56,472 nucleotides of DNA from Leptolyngbya sp. Heron Island J (GCF_000482245.1 NZ_AWNH01000017.1:1-56472); one strand, 5' to 3'; shown: positions 1-8,409, counted from the stretch's first letter. Translations and numbers: made by a program. The notes: generated from the sequence alone by a model not told the origin.

Positions 1-256
1 TGGCCACCTCCGGATGCTGAGGGCCCAACTGCGCTTCCAAAATCCCGAGCGACCTTTGATACAACGGTTCTGCTTCCTCATAGCGACCCTGTAATTCATA
101 GAGTAAGCCCAAGTTATTCAGATTGGTGGCCACCTCCGGATGCTGAGGGCCCAACTGCGCTTCCAAAATCCCGAGCGACCTTTGATACAGCGGTTCCGCT
201 TCCTCATAGCGACCCTGCAATCGATAGAGTTCTGCCAAGTTATTCAGACTTGCTGC
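1..256. repeat. 126-bp tandem repeat inside the TPR gene
   Basis: Bases 1-126 and 127-252 are nearly identical, with only a handful of substitutions. They encode successive 42-residue TPR units. The DNA identity is higher than protein selection alone would need, so copy number probably changes by slippage or unequal recombination. Confidence 0.85.
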
Positions 257-520
257 CACCTCCGGATGCTGGGGGCCCAACTGCGCTTCCACGATTTCAA
301 CCCGCCTCTCAGCGAGGGGAATTGCTTCCTCGTAGCGGCCTTGCTCGGAGAGTTCAACAATTTGCTGATTAAGAGCCTCAAGACTGTTTTGAACGAGGCG
401 TTGAGGGGCCTCTAGGGGAGCCGCATACACCGGCCAAGATGGGGTTGAAACGAGCAAGCCAGAAGCCAGCATCAGAGCTAACCGGGGCCTAGACAATTGG
501 GCTGAGGAGAAAATACGCAT
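1..520 (-). CDS. Secreted tetratricopeptide-repeat protein, 3' end outside the window
   Basis: The reverse strand is open from an ATG at 520 to the window edge. The first ~35 residues look like a Sec signal peptide (basic MRIF start, hydrophobic LALMLASGLLV core, small residues near VYA-AP). From about residue 75 come kinesin-light-chain-type TPR units of 42 residues with the recurring pattern LNNLxxLYxxQGRYEEAEPLYQRSL and the linker GPQHPEVA. Such proteins are protein-binding scaffolds, often next to CHAT-type peptidases or NB-ARC genes in cyanobacteria, but no effector domain is visible here. The gene faces out of the window, so its partner cannot be seen. The repeat units are almost identical in DNA, which suggests recent amplification. 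Confidence 0.8.
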   Translation of the reverse strand, partial: MRIFSSAQLSRPRLALMLASGLLVSTPSWPVYAAPLEAPQRLVQNSLEALNQQIVELSEQGRYEEAIPLAERRVEIVEAQLGPQHPEVAASLNNLAELYRLQGRYEEAEPLYQRSLGILEAQLGPQHPEVATNLNNLGLLYELQGRYEEAEPLYQRSLGILEAQLGPQHPEVA

Positions 521-1030
521 GGGTAGCAGGCATCACGAGAGTCGGTTTACCCCCAGCTTAAACGGAGAATCCCGGCGACGATTTGCCATTACCCGCAGCA
601 ACGCTATTTGAGGTTAACGTCCTAGCTCGGCTGCTAGGTGAAAGAGTGTGTCGCAGAGCGACTCCGACTGAACCTAGTCAGACTACAGCGTCTTTATGGG
701 GGGACGAGCATAGAAAGACGGGAGGAGACGACTGTGCATGGGATGACAGTGTAGATGACTACTAACATATCGAATCGCTCCTTTCGTTGCATGCTCTAAC
801 TCTGGAAAAAAGTATAGAGTCAAGAAAGGAGAGACCCTGCCAGTTTGTGGGGACGACTATGCAGCGCCAGTCAAACGATGACTACTAACATATCGAATCG
901 CCCTTCAAATCAATCCAATCGCGGCCTAACGAATCCTCAGGGAGCAGGGAAATAACCCTTTCCATAATCTCTTCGCAAAGCGACTGGTGGCAGACTCTCC
1001 CTCAAACAAAAACACTCTCAATTTAACACA
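521..1030. other. Non-coding stretch between the TPR gene and the IS110 element
   Basis: No convincing gene. It holds a 25-bp direct repeat (754-778 and 877-901) inside a wider, degenerate ~50-bp duplication. A 17-bp stretch near 605-622 (ctatttgaggttaacg) recurs near 37037-37052 beside an attC-like site. The part just upstream of the IS110 transposase (about 905-1030) would be the IS left end, where IS110-group elements encode their bridge RNA. Confidence 0.5.
754..901. repeat. 25-bp direct repeat pair
   Basis: The sequence beginning gatgactactaacatatcg occurs at 754-778 and 877-901. The preceding ~25 bases are also related (gacgact.tgca). The second copy lies just before the IS110 left end. 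It could be a target-related duplication or an internal repeat of the element. Confidence 0.6.
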
Positions 1031-2319
1031 ATGAACCTCAACCAAAGTCCAACAGCGTATGCGGCTTATATCGGGATTGATTGGGCAGATCGCAAACATG
1101 ATATTGCACTCTATGATTGCCAGAATGGAACCTGGGAGCATTGCACGATTCAATCCAAACCCCAATCTATTGCTGATTGGGTTAATCGCTTACGAAAAAC
1201 CTATGGAGGGTCCAAGTTGCTGGTTGGGTTGGAGCAGAAACGCGGTCCTCTCCTCTATGCACTATGTCAATATGAGAATTTGGTGCTGGTGCCCATCAAT
1301 CCTCGAACGGTCGCGAACTATCGCAAAGCGTTTCAGCCCTCGCGGGCCAAATCGGATCTAATCGAGGCCAAACTGATCGTTGAATTGATGCAAAAACATG
1401 GCGAAAAACTCGATATCTGGACAGCCGGGTGCCCGAAGCATCGTGCGTGAGACAATGGGTTGAGTCCCGTCGCATGTTAGTAGGCGAGAAGGTACGGCTG
1501 ACGAATCGGATCACCGCCGCGCTCAAATCCTATTTTCCTCAAGTGCTCGATTGGTTTGACGATAAAGACACCATTGCGTATTGTGAATTTCTTGAAGCGT
1601 TTCCAAATTTACACGCGGCTCAAGCCGCCACGGCTGATGTCTTGAGAGACTTCTTTCGGAGCCATCACATCATCCGCAAAACCACAATTCAACGACGAAC
1701 TCAGCAAATTCAAGACGCTGGGCCACCGTTGACGCGAGACGACGCTATCACCATTCCAGCCCAAGCTTTAATGCGAGGCTTAGTCGCGTTATTGAAAGTC
1801 GTCTTGTCACAATTGATTGTGTTTGAGCGCCAAATTGCCTCGTTATTTGAATCGCTGCCGGATGCAGACCTCTTTAAGGCATTGCCGGGAGCCGGACCCC
1901 ATTTAGCGCCACGATTGTTAGCGGCCTTTGGTGAAGACCGAACTCGCTTTAATTGTGCTCAGTCTTTTCTGAGCTACATTGGCATTGCACCAGTCAAAGA
2001 AGAGAGTGGTAAAAAGCGATGGGTTCATTGGCATTGGTCTTGCCCCATCTTTCTAAGGCAAACCTTTGTCGAGTGGGTGGCTCATGCCAGACCTCGCTCG
2101 GTTTGGTCACAGGCGTTTTATCAACAGCAACGGCGCAAGGGTCAGTCACATCAAAAAGCGATTCGAGCCTTGGCCTATAAGTGGGGGAGAATTCTCTGAC
2201 GTTGTTGGCAAGATGGTGTGCCCTATGATGAAGAGAAATATCTGGCTGCGCTAAGACGCAAAAAGTCACCCCTAATAAAGCTATTAGGCGTTCAACAACA
2301 ACCTAAACAACAAGCATAG
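1031..2319 (+). pseudogene. IS110-family transposase, broken by a frameshift and a stop
   Basis: The reading begins at 1031 with a RuvC-like DEDD domain (YIGIDWADRKHD, then LVGLEQ, then the AKSD segment). Frame is lost around 1415-1435 and coding resumes in another frame (PEASCVRQWVESRRMLVGE), which carries the C-terminal IS110 domain (LPGAGPHLAPRLLAAFG; FLSYIGIAPV). A TGA at 2197-2199 replaces an expected Trp (KWGRIL-stop-RCWQDGVPYDE), after which the frame stays open to the TAG at 2317-2319. In the fourth DEDD position the expected Asp appears as Glu (SDLIEAK). With these lesions the transposase should be inactive. IS110 enzymes work with a bridge RNA from the element's non-coding end, so an intact copy elsewhere could act on this one. 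Confidence 0.85.
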
Positions 2320-2603
2320 GAAGAACAAATTTCACTTAAAACACACACAATAACAACCAAAACAAGATCGATCACTCTATGCAGTTACTTGGAGCAATAT
2401 CTGATGAACAGCTAACCCGTATCAATGATCATTCAGCCAAGCAGACCCATCTAATAGAGCAGGTTCAGTCTCCCTGAACAACTAACTATTAGGTCAATTT
2501 TGAACGTCTGAATTCCCGCTAAAGCTAAAGCAGAAAAAGAAGTTTAGCCTTTGCTATTGACCTCGTCCGCCTCAGGGCCTATGTTAGGCTGCGTTTGTCG
2601 AGT
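2320..2603. other. Non-coding stretch after IS110
   Basis: No recognisable gene. A 32-codon open frame (2379-2477, plus strand, MQLLGAISDEQLTR start) has no family signature. An imperfect inverted repeat (aaagctaaa at 2521 and tttagccttt at 2543) could form a weak hairpin downstream of the minus-strand genes. Confidence 0.4.
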
Positions 2604-2735
2604 TTACTGCTGTTTTACGTTCTCTAAGTTCTTCAAAGATTCCGATATTGCTGCTTGCAGGGCTGTACTGCGATTTGGAAACATCCCTTGTTCAACCATG
2701 AGATCAATCTGTGCTAGCAATACTGGACCCGATAT
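2604..2735 (-). pseudogene. Remnant of a ribbon-helix-helix (CopG/ParD-like) regulator
   Basis: The frame is open from just after a stop at 2736-2738 down to a TAA at 2604-2606. It reads LLAQIDLMVEQGMFPNRS followed by TALQAAISE, which fits the C-terminal part of a CopG-type RHH domain (Lxx-G-F/Y-xxRSxALxxAI). An ATG lies at 2699. The N-terminal beta strand is missing, so this is probably a fragment. Its 5' part overlaps the 3' end of the TIR-PCD gene in another frame. Recognition rests on pattern only. Confidence 0.35.
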
Positions 2736-3600
2736 TTAACGTTGTTTTGGAATCACGTAGTGCGTAGTCCAAGTACAAACTGTCTAAATATTTTGCCATC
2801 TCAATATCATAACAAGAAGGCTTTAATCCATTATCCCAGGTTGTCAACCATACAGTAACCGTTCTCCACAAGTTCTGCCATGTAGGATGATGATTAACTC
2901 TAGAAATCCTGCGCGACGCAACTAACATAAAATGCATTGCAGCTTCAAAAGTTTCAAATTCGTATTTCCGAATCAACTCCGTTGAAATGCCGGCTTGCAA
3001 CTTCCTGTTAACTCGTTGCCACTGAGATAGTGTGAGTAGTTCTTCATCAAGTTCTTGTTCTGAAAGAGGCGTAGCAGGCTGATAACCAGGCGCAGGATAA
3101 TCAACATTGCGTGTTTCAGCATTAATTGCTCGTTGAAATCCTTTTTGCTCTATAGCGGTAACGAGTTCATTTACATCCTCGCGCCAGTATTCCGTTCTCA
3201 ATTTGAATGACTGATTGCTTAAAAGAGGGACAAGAGATTCTGGCAAAGCTCTTACATCGGGAAGTTTCGCATCGGAAACTAATAATGGAATAATCACTAA
3301 GTTGTTTGTGATTCCAAACTCAACCTCTTTACGAACCCAGTCACTCGGCTCATCCAAACGTCGACGGAAATATTCGTCCTGTGCTCGTAGCCAATCTGGT
3401 CCAATAACAACTATCAGAACTGAAGCTGATCTTAGATTTCTTGCAAGATGTTCTGCCCACTTATCCCCAGCTTGAAGACCTTTCTCATCAATAAACACTT
3501 CAGTATCCACGAAAGTGTTTTGGAGAACATCATGTAGCCAGAATGCTAGATTCGGTCGATCTGACCTGCGGTAGCTAATGAATATGGATTTAGTGGTCAT
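2704..3600 (-). CDS. TIR domain fused to a pterin-4a-carbinolamine dehydratase (PCD/DCoH) domain
   Basis: 298 residues. Residues ~5-140 form a bacterial TIR domain: SIFISYRRSD at the start, VFIDEKGLQAGDKW, VLIVVIGPDWL, and DWVRKEVEFG, the usual place for the catalytic Glu of NAD-cleaving TIRs. A linker (~140-180) follows. Residues ~185-285 match PCD: LSEQELDEELLTLSQW opening, KYEFETFEAAMHFM, the NHHPTW active-site loop, and VTVWLTTWDNG. The first two catalytic His are kept; the third (His in THD/THE of typical PCD) is Trp, and the Glu four residues before HHP is Ser. Known families: TIR cleaves NAD+ or makes signalling nucleotides; PCD dehydrates 4a-hydroxytetrahydropterin. I infer that the degenerate PCD may act as a ligand sensor for the TIR. 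No partner gene adjoins it. Confidence 0.8.
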   Translation of the reverse strand: MTTKSIFISYRRSDRPNLAFWLHDVLQNTFVDTEVFIDEKGLQAGDKWAEHLARNLRSASVLIVVIGPDWLRAQDEYFRRRLDEPSDWVRKEVEFGITNNLVIIPLLVSDAKLPDVRALPESLVPLLSNQSFKLRTEYWREDVNELVTAIEQKGFQRAINAETRNVDYPAPGYQPATPLSEQELDEELLTLSQWQRVNRKLQAGISTELIRKYEFETFEAAMHFMLVASRRISRVNHHPTWQNLWRTVTVWLTTWDNGLKPSCYDIEMAKYLDSLYLDYALRDSKTTLNIGSSIASTD

Positions 3601-3813
3601 ATTCGTAATTCCATATATAACTCAGAGGCTGCTTGATACTTCTGGTGAATTATCAAACAGCCTCTTAAACGAAACAGGCTAACGAATGAAGTTGAGCCGT
3701 AGCGGGGATAACTCTCTTTTAGGCTTCCCAAGCCCTAAAAGATAACTAATATGATACTGTTAACCTCCTAGATAACATTTTTATTCGCTGCTAATTTAAC
3801 AATTAATTAGAGA

Positions 3814-3862
3814 GAAACTTTCTGCCTAATCCTCTGATCCGGTAGATTAAGTAGAAAGTTTC
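3814..3862. repeat. 17-bp inverted repeat, probable stem-loop
   Basis: Arms gaaactttctgcctaat (3814-3830) and attaagtagaaagtttc (3846-3862) pair at 15 of 17 positions with a 15-base loop. It lies downstream of the relaxase gene and upstream of the TIR gene, so it may be a terminator or an element end. Confidence 0.6.
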
Positions 3863-3903
3863 AGCCTAATCTTCCAAATGTCACACCGCAGCCTAGCTGC
3901 AAG

Positions 3904-3960
3904 GCGGGCAACAATTCAAAGTGAATCATGCAGCCAGAAGATTAGTTGCCGCCGTCAGCA
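3904..3960 (+). repeat. Left copy of a 57-bp inverted repeat bounding the mobilisation module
   Basis: This stretch matches the reverse complement of 9978-10034 at 54 of 57 positions by my alignment. It lies 13 bases beyond the relaxase stop codon. Its core attcaaagtgaat is a small dyad related to the gtgaa motif of the iterons at 7568-7623. Confidence 0.85.
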
Positions 3961-3973
3961 ACGGTTCTAGATT

Positions 3974-6900
3974 CTACCGCTCTATATCCACACCCACATA
4001 CCGTTGCTGCTGACGCATATGCATTCTTTGTTGCATGACTGCGTTCACCTGCTGCTTCACATACTCCACAGCAGCCGTCCGACCCTCTTGCTGTCGTAGT
4101 TGTCGGGCCAATGGACCTTGAAACAAAATACGAGCCGCCTGCCGCCGCTGCGCCTGGGTAGGCTGACCTTGATGCCCACAGTGCTCCTGGAGATACTGGT
4201 GGACAATCATCTGGTCCTGATGATACGGCTGTTCCGGTGGTTGTTGCGCGGCATAATGCTCATACCATTGCCGGTCTTGTTGGGTTAAAAGCCACTGCTG
4301 GCGTCGGTGCCGAAGGGCAGCTGCAAACTGTCGAGTAAGCTCTGGAACTGTTGAGTCTGACGACTGTCGAGTTTTTGAAGCAGTAGCAGCACCTGAGTCA
4401 AGGCTTGCTGCGAGACGGTCTGTGCTTTGAGCGAGGCAGCTAGCTGGGTTTTCAGCTCGGCTATCTCGGCGTAGAGCGGTTGTAAGCTGGCGAGCAAGGC
4501 GCTCTCCAATGCGCCTTCCGTCATCTCGACGGTTAGGGGTTGAGGTTGGGGTTTGCGGGGTCTGGCCATGGTGGGTCACCTGGTAGAGGGACAAATAGTC
4601 GCTGGCGTTTTGGTTCGCTCGACTGCGTTGGGCGATGCGGAGTAGATCGTCTTTGTTAGGGGTGTAAAGGGTCAGGTGACGTTTGGCTCGGGAAACGGCG
4701 ACATAAAAGGCTTCTTGGGTGAGGGTACTGTCGGCAGCCACCAGGACGCGCTCAGCAGTTTTACCCTGGCTGCTATAGGTGGTGCTCACCAGGCCATAGT
4801 CGATATAGTGATGGCCTCTGAGATTGAGGCTGCGGGCAGTGCCGTCTGCGGTGAGGATCTGGGCCTGGCCCTGGTCATTGAGGGCGGTGATGGTGAACTG
4901 CTGCCCATTGCGAATACCCAGATCGCGATCATTACGGGTCCACCGCAGTTGGTCGCCTATAGCAATAGGGAGCTGCTGAATGCGGTAGCTGGTTTTCTTG
5001 GCACAGTGGACAGGGTTGAAGGTGAGGGTTTGACCATCGGGGGCTTGGAGAATCAGATGGTTATGGGTGGGGTCAATGGCGGTGACGGTATAGCGCTGGT
5101 GCCGCTCCAGACCATGACGCGGGTAATTTCTCACCGGCACGATCACATCGCCGATGGCATAGTGGCTAACGTAACGAGCCTGGGCCTGGGTCAGATCTTT
5201 GGGACGTAGAGATTGCAAGGTAAAGAGATCGCACTCTAATCGGCCTTCTTGTTGCAAGGCATGACGGAGTTTTTGGGTAATAGCCAGGCGGTCGTCATTG
5301 GTGCCGCTGAGAATGAGTGTTTTCTTGCGCTGGGCAGGAGTGAGACTGAGGTAGTCCTGGGCCAGAGCACTAACGCGATCAGCCAGGGGGACTGTTTGAA
5401 TAAATCCAGCTTCGTCTAACTGTTGGAGGCCGGTGGGAATATCCCCCTGGGCAATGTGGTGAACGGCAGTTTTGAGAGCCTCCGTTTGTTGGCGGCGAGA
5501 TTGGTTAAGGATGGCGGTTTGGATGCCTGCTTCTTGGAGAGATTTGAAGGGGTTTCCAGCTTCAACAGCGGAGAGTTGGCGGGTATCTCCCACGAGAACA
5601 ACACGAGCCTGGTGGACTTCTGCTTTTTGCAGTAGGGTATGGGCAGCTTTGGCGCTCAATAGTCCGGCTTCGTCCACGATCCAAATGGGGAATTTTGTAG
5701 ACGAGTGTTTGAATTGAGACGGGTCTGGATCTGGGGTATGGAGCAGGTGGGCGACGGTATTGGTAGGGATGCCAGTGTCCTGGTGGAGAACATTAGCGGC
5801 TTGGGCGCTGGGGGCATAGCCGGTGACGTCATGCCCCTGGTCCTGGGCAATGCGGGCATAGAGATTGAGGCTATGGGTTTTACCGGAACCAGCGACACCT
5901 TGCCAGGCAATGATGCGATCGCACGTAGTCGCCGACAGCCAAATAGCCTCACGCTGACCAGGAGTCAGACTCAAAGCATCACTCAGTCGCTGGTTAACCT
6001 CCTCCGGTGTGGCAATCGGGTCCACCTGGCCCTGGCCGCCCACCATCATCTGAATCGTTTCTCGTTCTCGCTCCAGGGCGGTATGGGTAGTGAGCCATTG
6101 GTCATCAATAACAATGCGATTGGGATGGTGCCGCAGAGCCTGGTGGAGATCGGCAAAGCTTTGCTGGCCAAGGCCATGTTCCAGGGCAAATCGTTCAGCT
6201 TTGGCTTGCTTAAAAACGCTCTCCCGTTCGGCAGCATGATCCAGGCCCAGGGTGGCGGCAGCATGGGCAGCAGTTTGACTAGTTTGGTTCAGGTCAATGT
6301 CCTGGGTGGGCACCTCTGGCAGATTCAATCCTTGGGCCTGGATCGTCTCAGCCCAGCCGGTGAGTAAGAGAGAACGAGGCACAGTCGTTTTACGACGGCG
6401 GGTGTCGAGGGTGGCCTGTTTTTGTTGGCTGCGGTGGAGTGGGGCACCACCAGTTTCAGTGAGTTTCTGTTCCCACTTTTCCAGGTACGTTTCGATCTGC
6501 TGGGTACGGGTGGAAAAGGTATTGAGTAGCTCAGGACCATAGCCGGTTAATTCAAACTGACCGGTGGCCGTCGGGGTGATGTCATAACCATGATGACGCA
6601 GTTGATAGGCCAGCTCATTTTGGTAGATTTCCCCCAGCAGTTTTTGGTGGGCCACAATCGCTTCGTTACTGAGGCTGCGCCACTGGCTATTGTCTAATTG
6701 GGTGGCATTAATCAGCACACAATGACTATGAAGTTGGGGGTCCTGTTCGCGACTGGTTTCATGACGAAAAATAGCAGCAACCACATTGCCGGTGGTCACC
6801 CGTTTCCGTTCTCTCTGGGGCCGACGAATCCGAGTTTGGGCATAGCGAGTTTCAAGAATCGATAGGGCCGTTCTGACTGCTTGATCATGGGCAGCAAGCA

Positions 6901-7219
6901 CACGAGTATCGCCTTGAATTAGTGCGGCAATAGACACACTTTTGGGTGCAGAAAATGTGCAATCAGTGGCCGCCCGATGATGGTCTGGATCGATCTTGCG
7001 GGCATGAAGGGATTCCCCATTCGGGCCTTCGCCATGGAGCAATTGTTGGAAAGTGGACTGGTTAAAGTCGTCGGTTAACCCAAGGGCAGTTGCTCCTTTT
7101 CCATACCAGGTGGCGCTGGGGGTGCCGGTATCGACATCATCCAAATCTCGGGTGTAATAGTCGTCAGCTTCATAGTAATTTTCGGCCTGGGCCGCTGACA
7201 CATTGGCAATGGACAGCAT
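3974..7219 (-). CDS. MobF-family conjugative relaxase-helicase (TrwC/TraI-like)
   Basis: 1081 residues. The N-terminal relaxase domain (~1-300) has tyrosine pairs at Y15-Y16 and Y21-Y22 near the start, the metal-binding His triad (H153, then H164 and H166 in LHSHC) and Asp86 in the TDCTFSAPKSVS motif. A superfamily 1 helicase follows: Walker A GVAGSGKT at 441-448, Walker B IVDEAG, and the motif VI-like FYVAVSRAKRHL near 850. The Gln/Arg-rich C-terminal tail (~880-1081) is poorly conserved and overlaps another reading frame. Relaxases of this family nick oriT, stay covalently bound through Tyr and unwind the strand for transfer. The gene diverges from a stbABC-like operon, as in R388-type plasmids. 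No coupling protein or secretion genes are in the window. It ends beside a 57-bp inverted repeat. Confidence 0.93.
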   Translation of the reverse strand: MLSIANVSAAQAENYYEADDYYTRDLDDVDTGTPSATWYGKGATALGLTDDFNQSTFQQLLHGEGPNGESLHARKIDPDHHRAATDCTFSAPKSVSIAALIQGDTRVLAAHDQAVRTALSILETRYAQTRIRRPQRERKRVTTGNVVAAIFRHETSREQDPQLHSHCVLINATQLDNSQWRSLSNEAIVAHQKLLGEIYQNELAYQLRHHGYDITPTATGQFELTGYGPELLNTFSTRTQQIETYLEKWEQKLTETGGAPLHRSQQKQATLDTRRRKTTVPRSLLLTGWAETIQAQGLNLPEVPTQDIDLNQTSQTAAHAAATLGLDHAAERESVFKQAKAERFALEHGLGQQSFADLHQALRHHPNRIVIDDQWLTTHTALERERETIQMMVGGQGQVDPIATPEEVNQRLSDALSLTPGQREAIWLSATTCDRIIAWQGVAGSGKTHSLNLYARIAQDQGHDVTGYAPSAQAANVLHQDTGIPTNTVAHLLHTPDPDPSQFKHSSTKFPIWIVDEAGLLSAKAAHTLLQKAEVHQARVVLVGDTRQLSAVEAGNPFKSLQEAGIQTAILNQSRRQQTEALKTAVHHIAQGDIPTGLQQLDEAGFIQTVPLADRVSALAQDYLSLTPAQRKKTLILSGTNDDRLAITQKLRHALQQEGRLECDLFTLQSLRPKDLTQAQARYVSHYAIGDVIVPVRNYPRHGLERHQRYTVTAIDPTHNHLILQAPDGQTLTFNPVHCAKKTSYRIQQLPIAIGDQLRWTRNDRDLGIRNGQQFTITALNDQGQAQILTADGTARSLNLRGHHYIDYGLVSTTYSSQGKTAERVLVAADSTLTQEAFYVAVSRAKRHLTLYTPNKDDLLRIAQRSRANQNASDYLSLYQVTHHGQTPQTPTSTPNRRDDGRRIGERLARQLTTALRRDSRAENPASCLAQSTDRLAASLDSGAATASKTRQSSDSTVPELTRQFAAALRHRRQQWLLTQQDRQWYEHYAAQQPPEQPYHQDQMIVHQYLQEHCGHQGQPTQAQRRQAARILFQGPLARQLRQQEGRTAAVEYVKQQVNAVMQQRMHMRQQQRYVGVDIER
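4285..4569 (-). CDS. Possible overprinted small coiled-coil protein inside the relaxase gene
   Basis: 94 residues on the same strand as the relaxase but shifted by one base, overlapping relaxase codons ~884-978. The product starts MARPRKPQPQPL and continues into a regular heptad-like helix (ALESALLASLQPLYAEIAEL, then QQALTQVLLLLQKLD), more protein-like than a chance frame. An AGGTGA Shine-Dalgarno-type sequence lies 6-11 bases before the ATG. The relaxase frame here is Arg/Gln/Ser-rich and low in complexity, as expected where a second frame constrains it. Family unknown; it could be a relaxosome accessory protein like the small basic proteins of other mobilisation regions. It may also be fortuitous. 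Confidence 0.4.
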   Translation of the reverse strand: MARPRKPQPQPLTVEMTEGALESALLASLQPLYAEIAELKTQLAASLKAQTVSQQALTQVLLLLQKLDSRQTQQFQSLLDSLQLPFGTDASSGF

Positions 7220-8001
7220 GGCGCGGTAGATAGAAAAACGACAGAAATAGAGTTCTGAGAGATTTTCAGGGTTTGAATCGTTAAAGCGCTTAACCTGTCA
7301 GGATTTGATGGGGTTTTCTACGTTTGGGCCTGCCCAGCCTGGGCGTAATGTCTGAGCCGCGTAGCTCCGTCCATCGTTAATTCGGCGTGAATCCTACACT
7401 GCCGTGGACGGGGCGCAGCTCCCATGGCTTCCTACTGATCCCATAGAAACCATCAGGAGGTTTCAACAGAGTCGCTACATTCGTTTACACCACAACAGAG
7501 TTAGACGAGAAACGTTACACCCGCCGTAAGCCTTGAGGTGAATAGCATTCTCCCCATACCCAGGCATTCCTATGAATCCTATGAATCGTGTGAATCATGC
7601 GAATTCATGTGAATTCACGTGAATAGATACTAACTACGAACATTCTCACACCAGGACTCAAGCCTCACAAATAAACGGCTATCCAAGGATCCTGATAATT
7701 AACCCATGGTTTATCAGTACAGCCATCAATACGAATCCCTACAAAGAGTTTTCAACAGTACTGCCTCGAAAACAATTCAGGAAATGCTCCCGTTAATCAT
7801 TAGGAAATGACTTCGTTAACAGTCGAGTGAATGAATGAGAAACGTTCTGGAAACAACAATGGGAACGCTACAAGCTCCCAAGTTCTAGAGAACAAATATC
7901 GTGGCAACTAAAGTTAATTCAATAATTAAGGGATTCCGTACTTTTATGGAGCAATCTGGGAATGCCACTCACCCTGGGAAAAGCTCTGGTTATCTCCTGC
8001 C
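7220..8001. other. Divergent intergenic region, candidate oriT and stb operator
   Basis: 780 bases with no good gene, between the relaxase (leftward) and the stb-like operon (rightward). It holds a near-palindrome at 7280-7294 (GTTAA..TTAAC), a GCCCAG/CTGGGC hairpin at 7332-7344, a CCGTCCA/TGGACGG stem at 7367-7411, and the six-unit iteron array at 7568-7623. In MobF plasmids of known layout, oriT lies next to the relaxase and stb genes, so a nick site is expected here. I could not match any known nic sequence. Confidence 0.55.
7568..7623 (+). repeat. Six-unit 9/10-bp direct repeat array (iteron-like)
   Basis: Units are tcctatgaa (7568), tcctatgaa (7577), tcgtgtgaa (7586), tcatgcgaa (7595), ttcatgtgaa (7604) and ttcacgtgaa (7614). 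The consensus is roughly TC-N-TGYGAA. The last two units also form a palindrome around an EcoRI-like GAATTC. In R388, StbA binds arrays of 9-bp direct repeats upstream of its own operon, so this is a plausible binding site for the product of 8002-8409. Confidence 0.75.
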
Positions 8002-8409
8002 ATGTCCGATACTGTTTACTCTGCTGACACCCTTGCGGATTGCCAACAGGAACTCGCGGCTCTTGCCAAAGAACCTCGCACCCACTTCAACAAACGTGAA
8101 GCGGTGGCGGTGCTTTTTGAGGATATTGAGGCTGCCCTGGTAAACCACACCTACAGCGAAGTGGCAGAACGGTTAGGGAAATCGGGTATCGATATCTCGG
8201 CGGGTAGCTTGAAGCAATACATGCTCAAGCTCAAGCGAGAACGCCAGGGGTCTACAAAAAAAACGTCAGGGTCATCTAAACGAAACCGTAGGAACAGCCA
8301 ACCCAAACCTGCGGTGGAGAAATCCTCTAGCAATACACCACCGTCTCAGACGGTAACTAAAAAACGGGTATTGCCAGAACCATTTGATGAGGTGAAAACC
8401 GCATACTAG
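8002..8409 (+). CDS. Small DNA-binding accessory protein, StbA-like position
   Basis: 135 residues. Residues ~28-80 look like a helix-turn-helix module common in conjugation accessory proteins: FNKREAVAVLFEDIEAAL, then YSEVAERLGKSGIDISAGSL and KQYM. The C-terminal third is basic and Ser/Pro/Lys-rich, typical of a flexible tail. It is the first gene of a three-gene operon (10 bases to the next gene) and follows a 9-bp repeat array, as stbA does on R388. Sequence similarity to R388 StbA cannot be judged by eye; the assignment is by architecture. The ATG at 8002 has only a weak Shine-Dalgarno sequence. A KfrA- or TraK-like role is the alternative. Confidence 0.65.
   Translation: MSDTVYSADTLADCQQELAALAKEPRTHFNKREAVAVLFEDIEAALVNHTYSEVAERLGKSGIDISAGSLKQYMLKLKRERQGSTKKTSGSSKRNRRNSQPKPAVEKSSSNTPPSQTVTKKRVLPEPFDEVKTAY

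Larger units (their letters stand above)
3601..3973. other. Intergenic region with several inverted repeats
   Basis: No gene is visible. It contains an imperfect hairpin at 3716-3741 (CTTTTAGGCTT against AAGCCCTAAAAG), a 17-bp inverted repeat at 3814-3830/3846-3862, and the left copy of the 57-bp long inverted repeat at 3904-3960. An attC-like half site (GGCTAAC then GTTGAGCCG) lies at about 3678-3699. Confidence 0.6.

Noticed and set aside
2560-2600. attC-like word GTTAGGCTGCG after the TIR gene
   Set aside because: Only one box and no complementary partner arm within 100 bases; the similar half site at 3678-3699 also lacks its mate.
4676-6367. Long open frames on the plus strand across 4676-5209 and 5705-6367
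   Set aside because: They are antisense to conserved relaxase and helicase motifs and have Gly/Val-rich composition without family features; they reflect the codon bias of the real gene.
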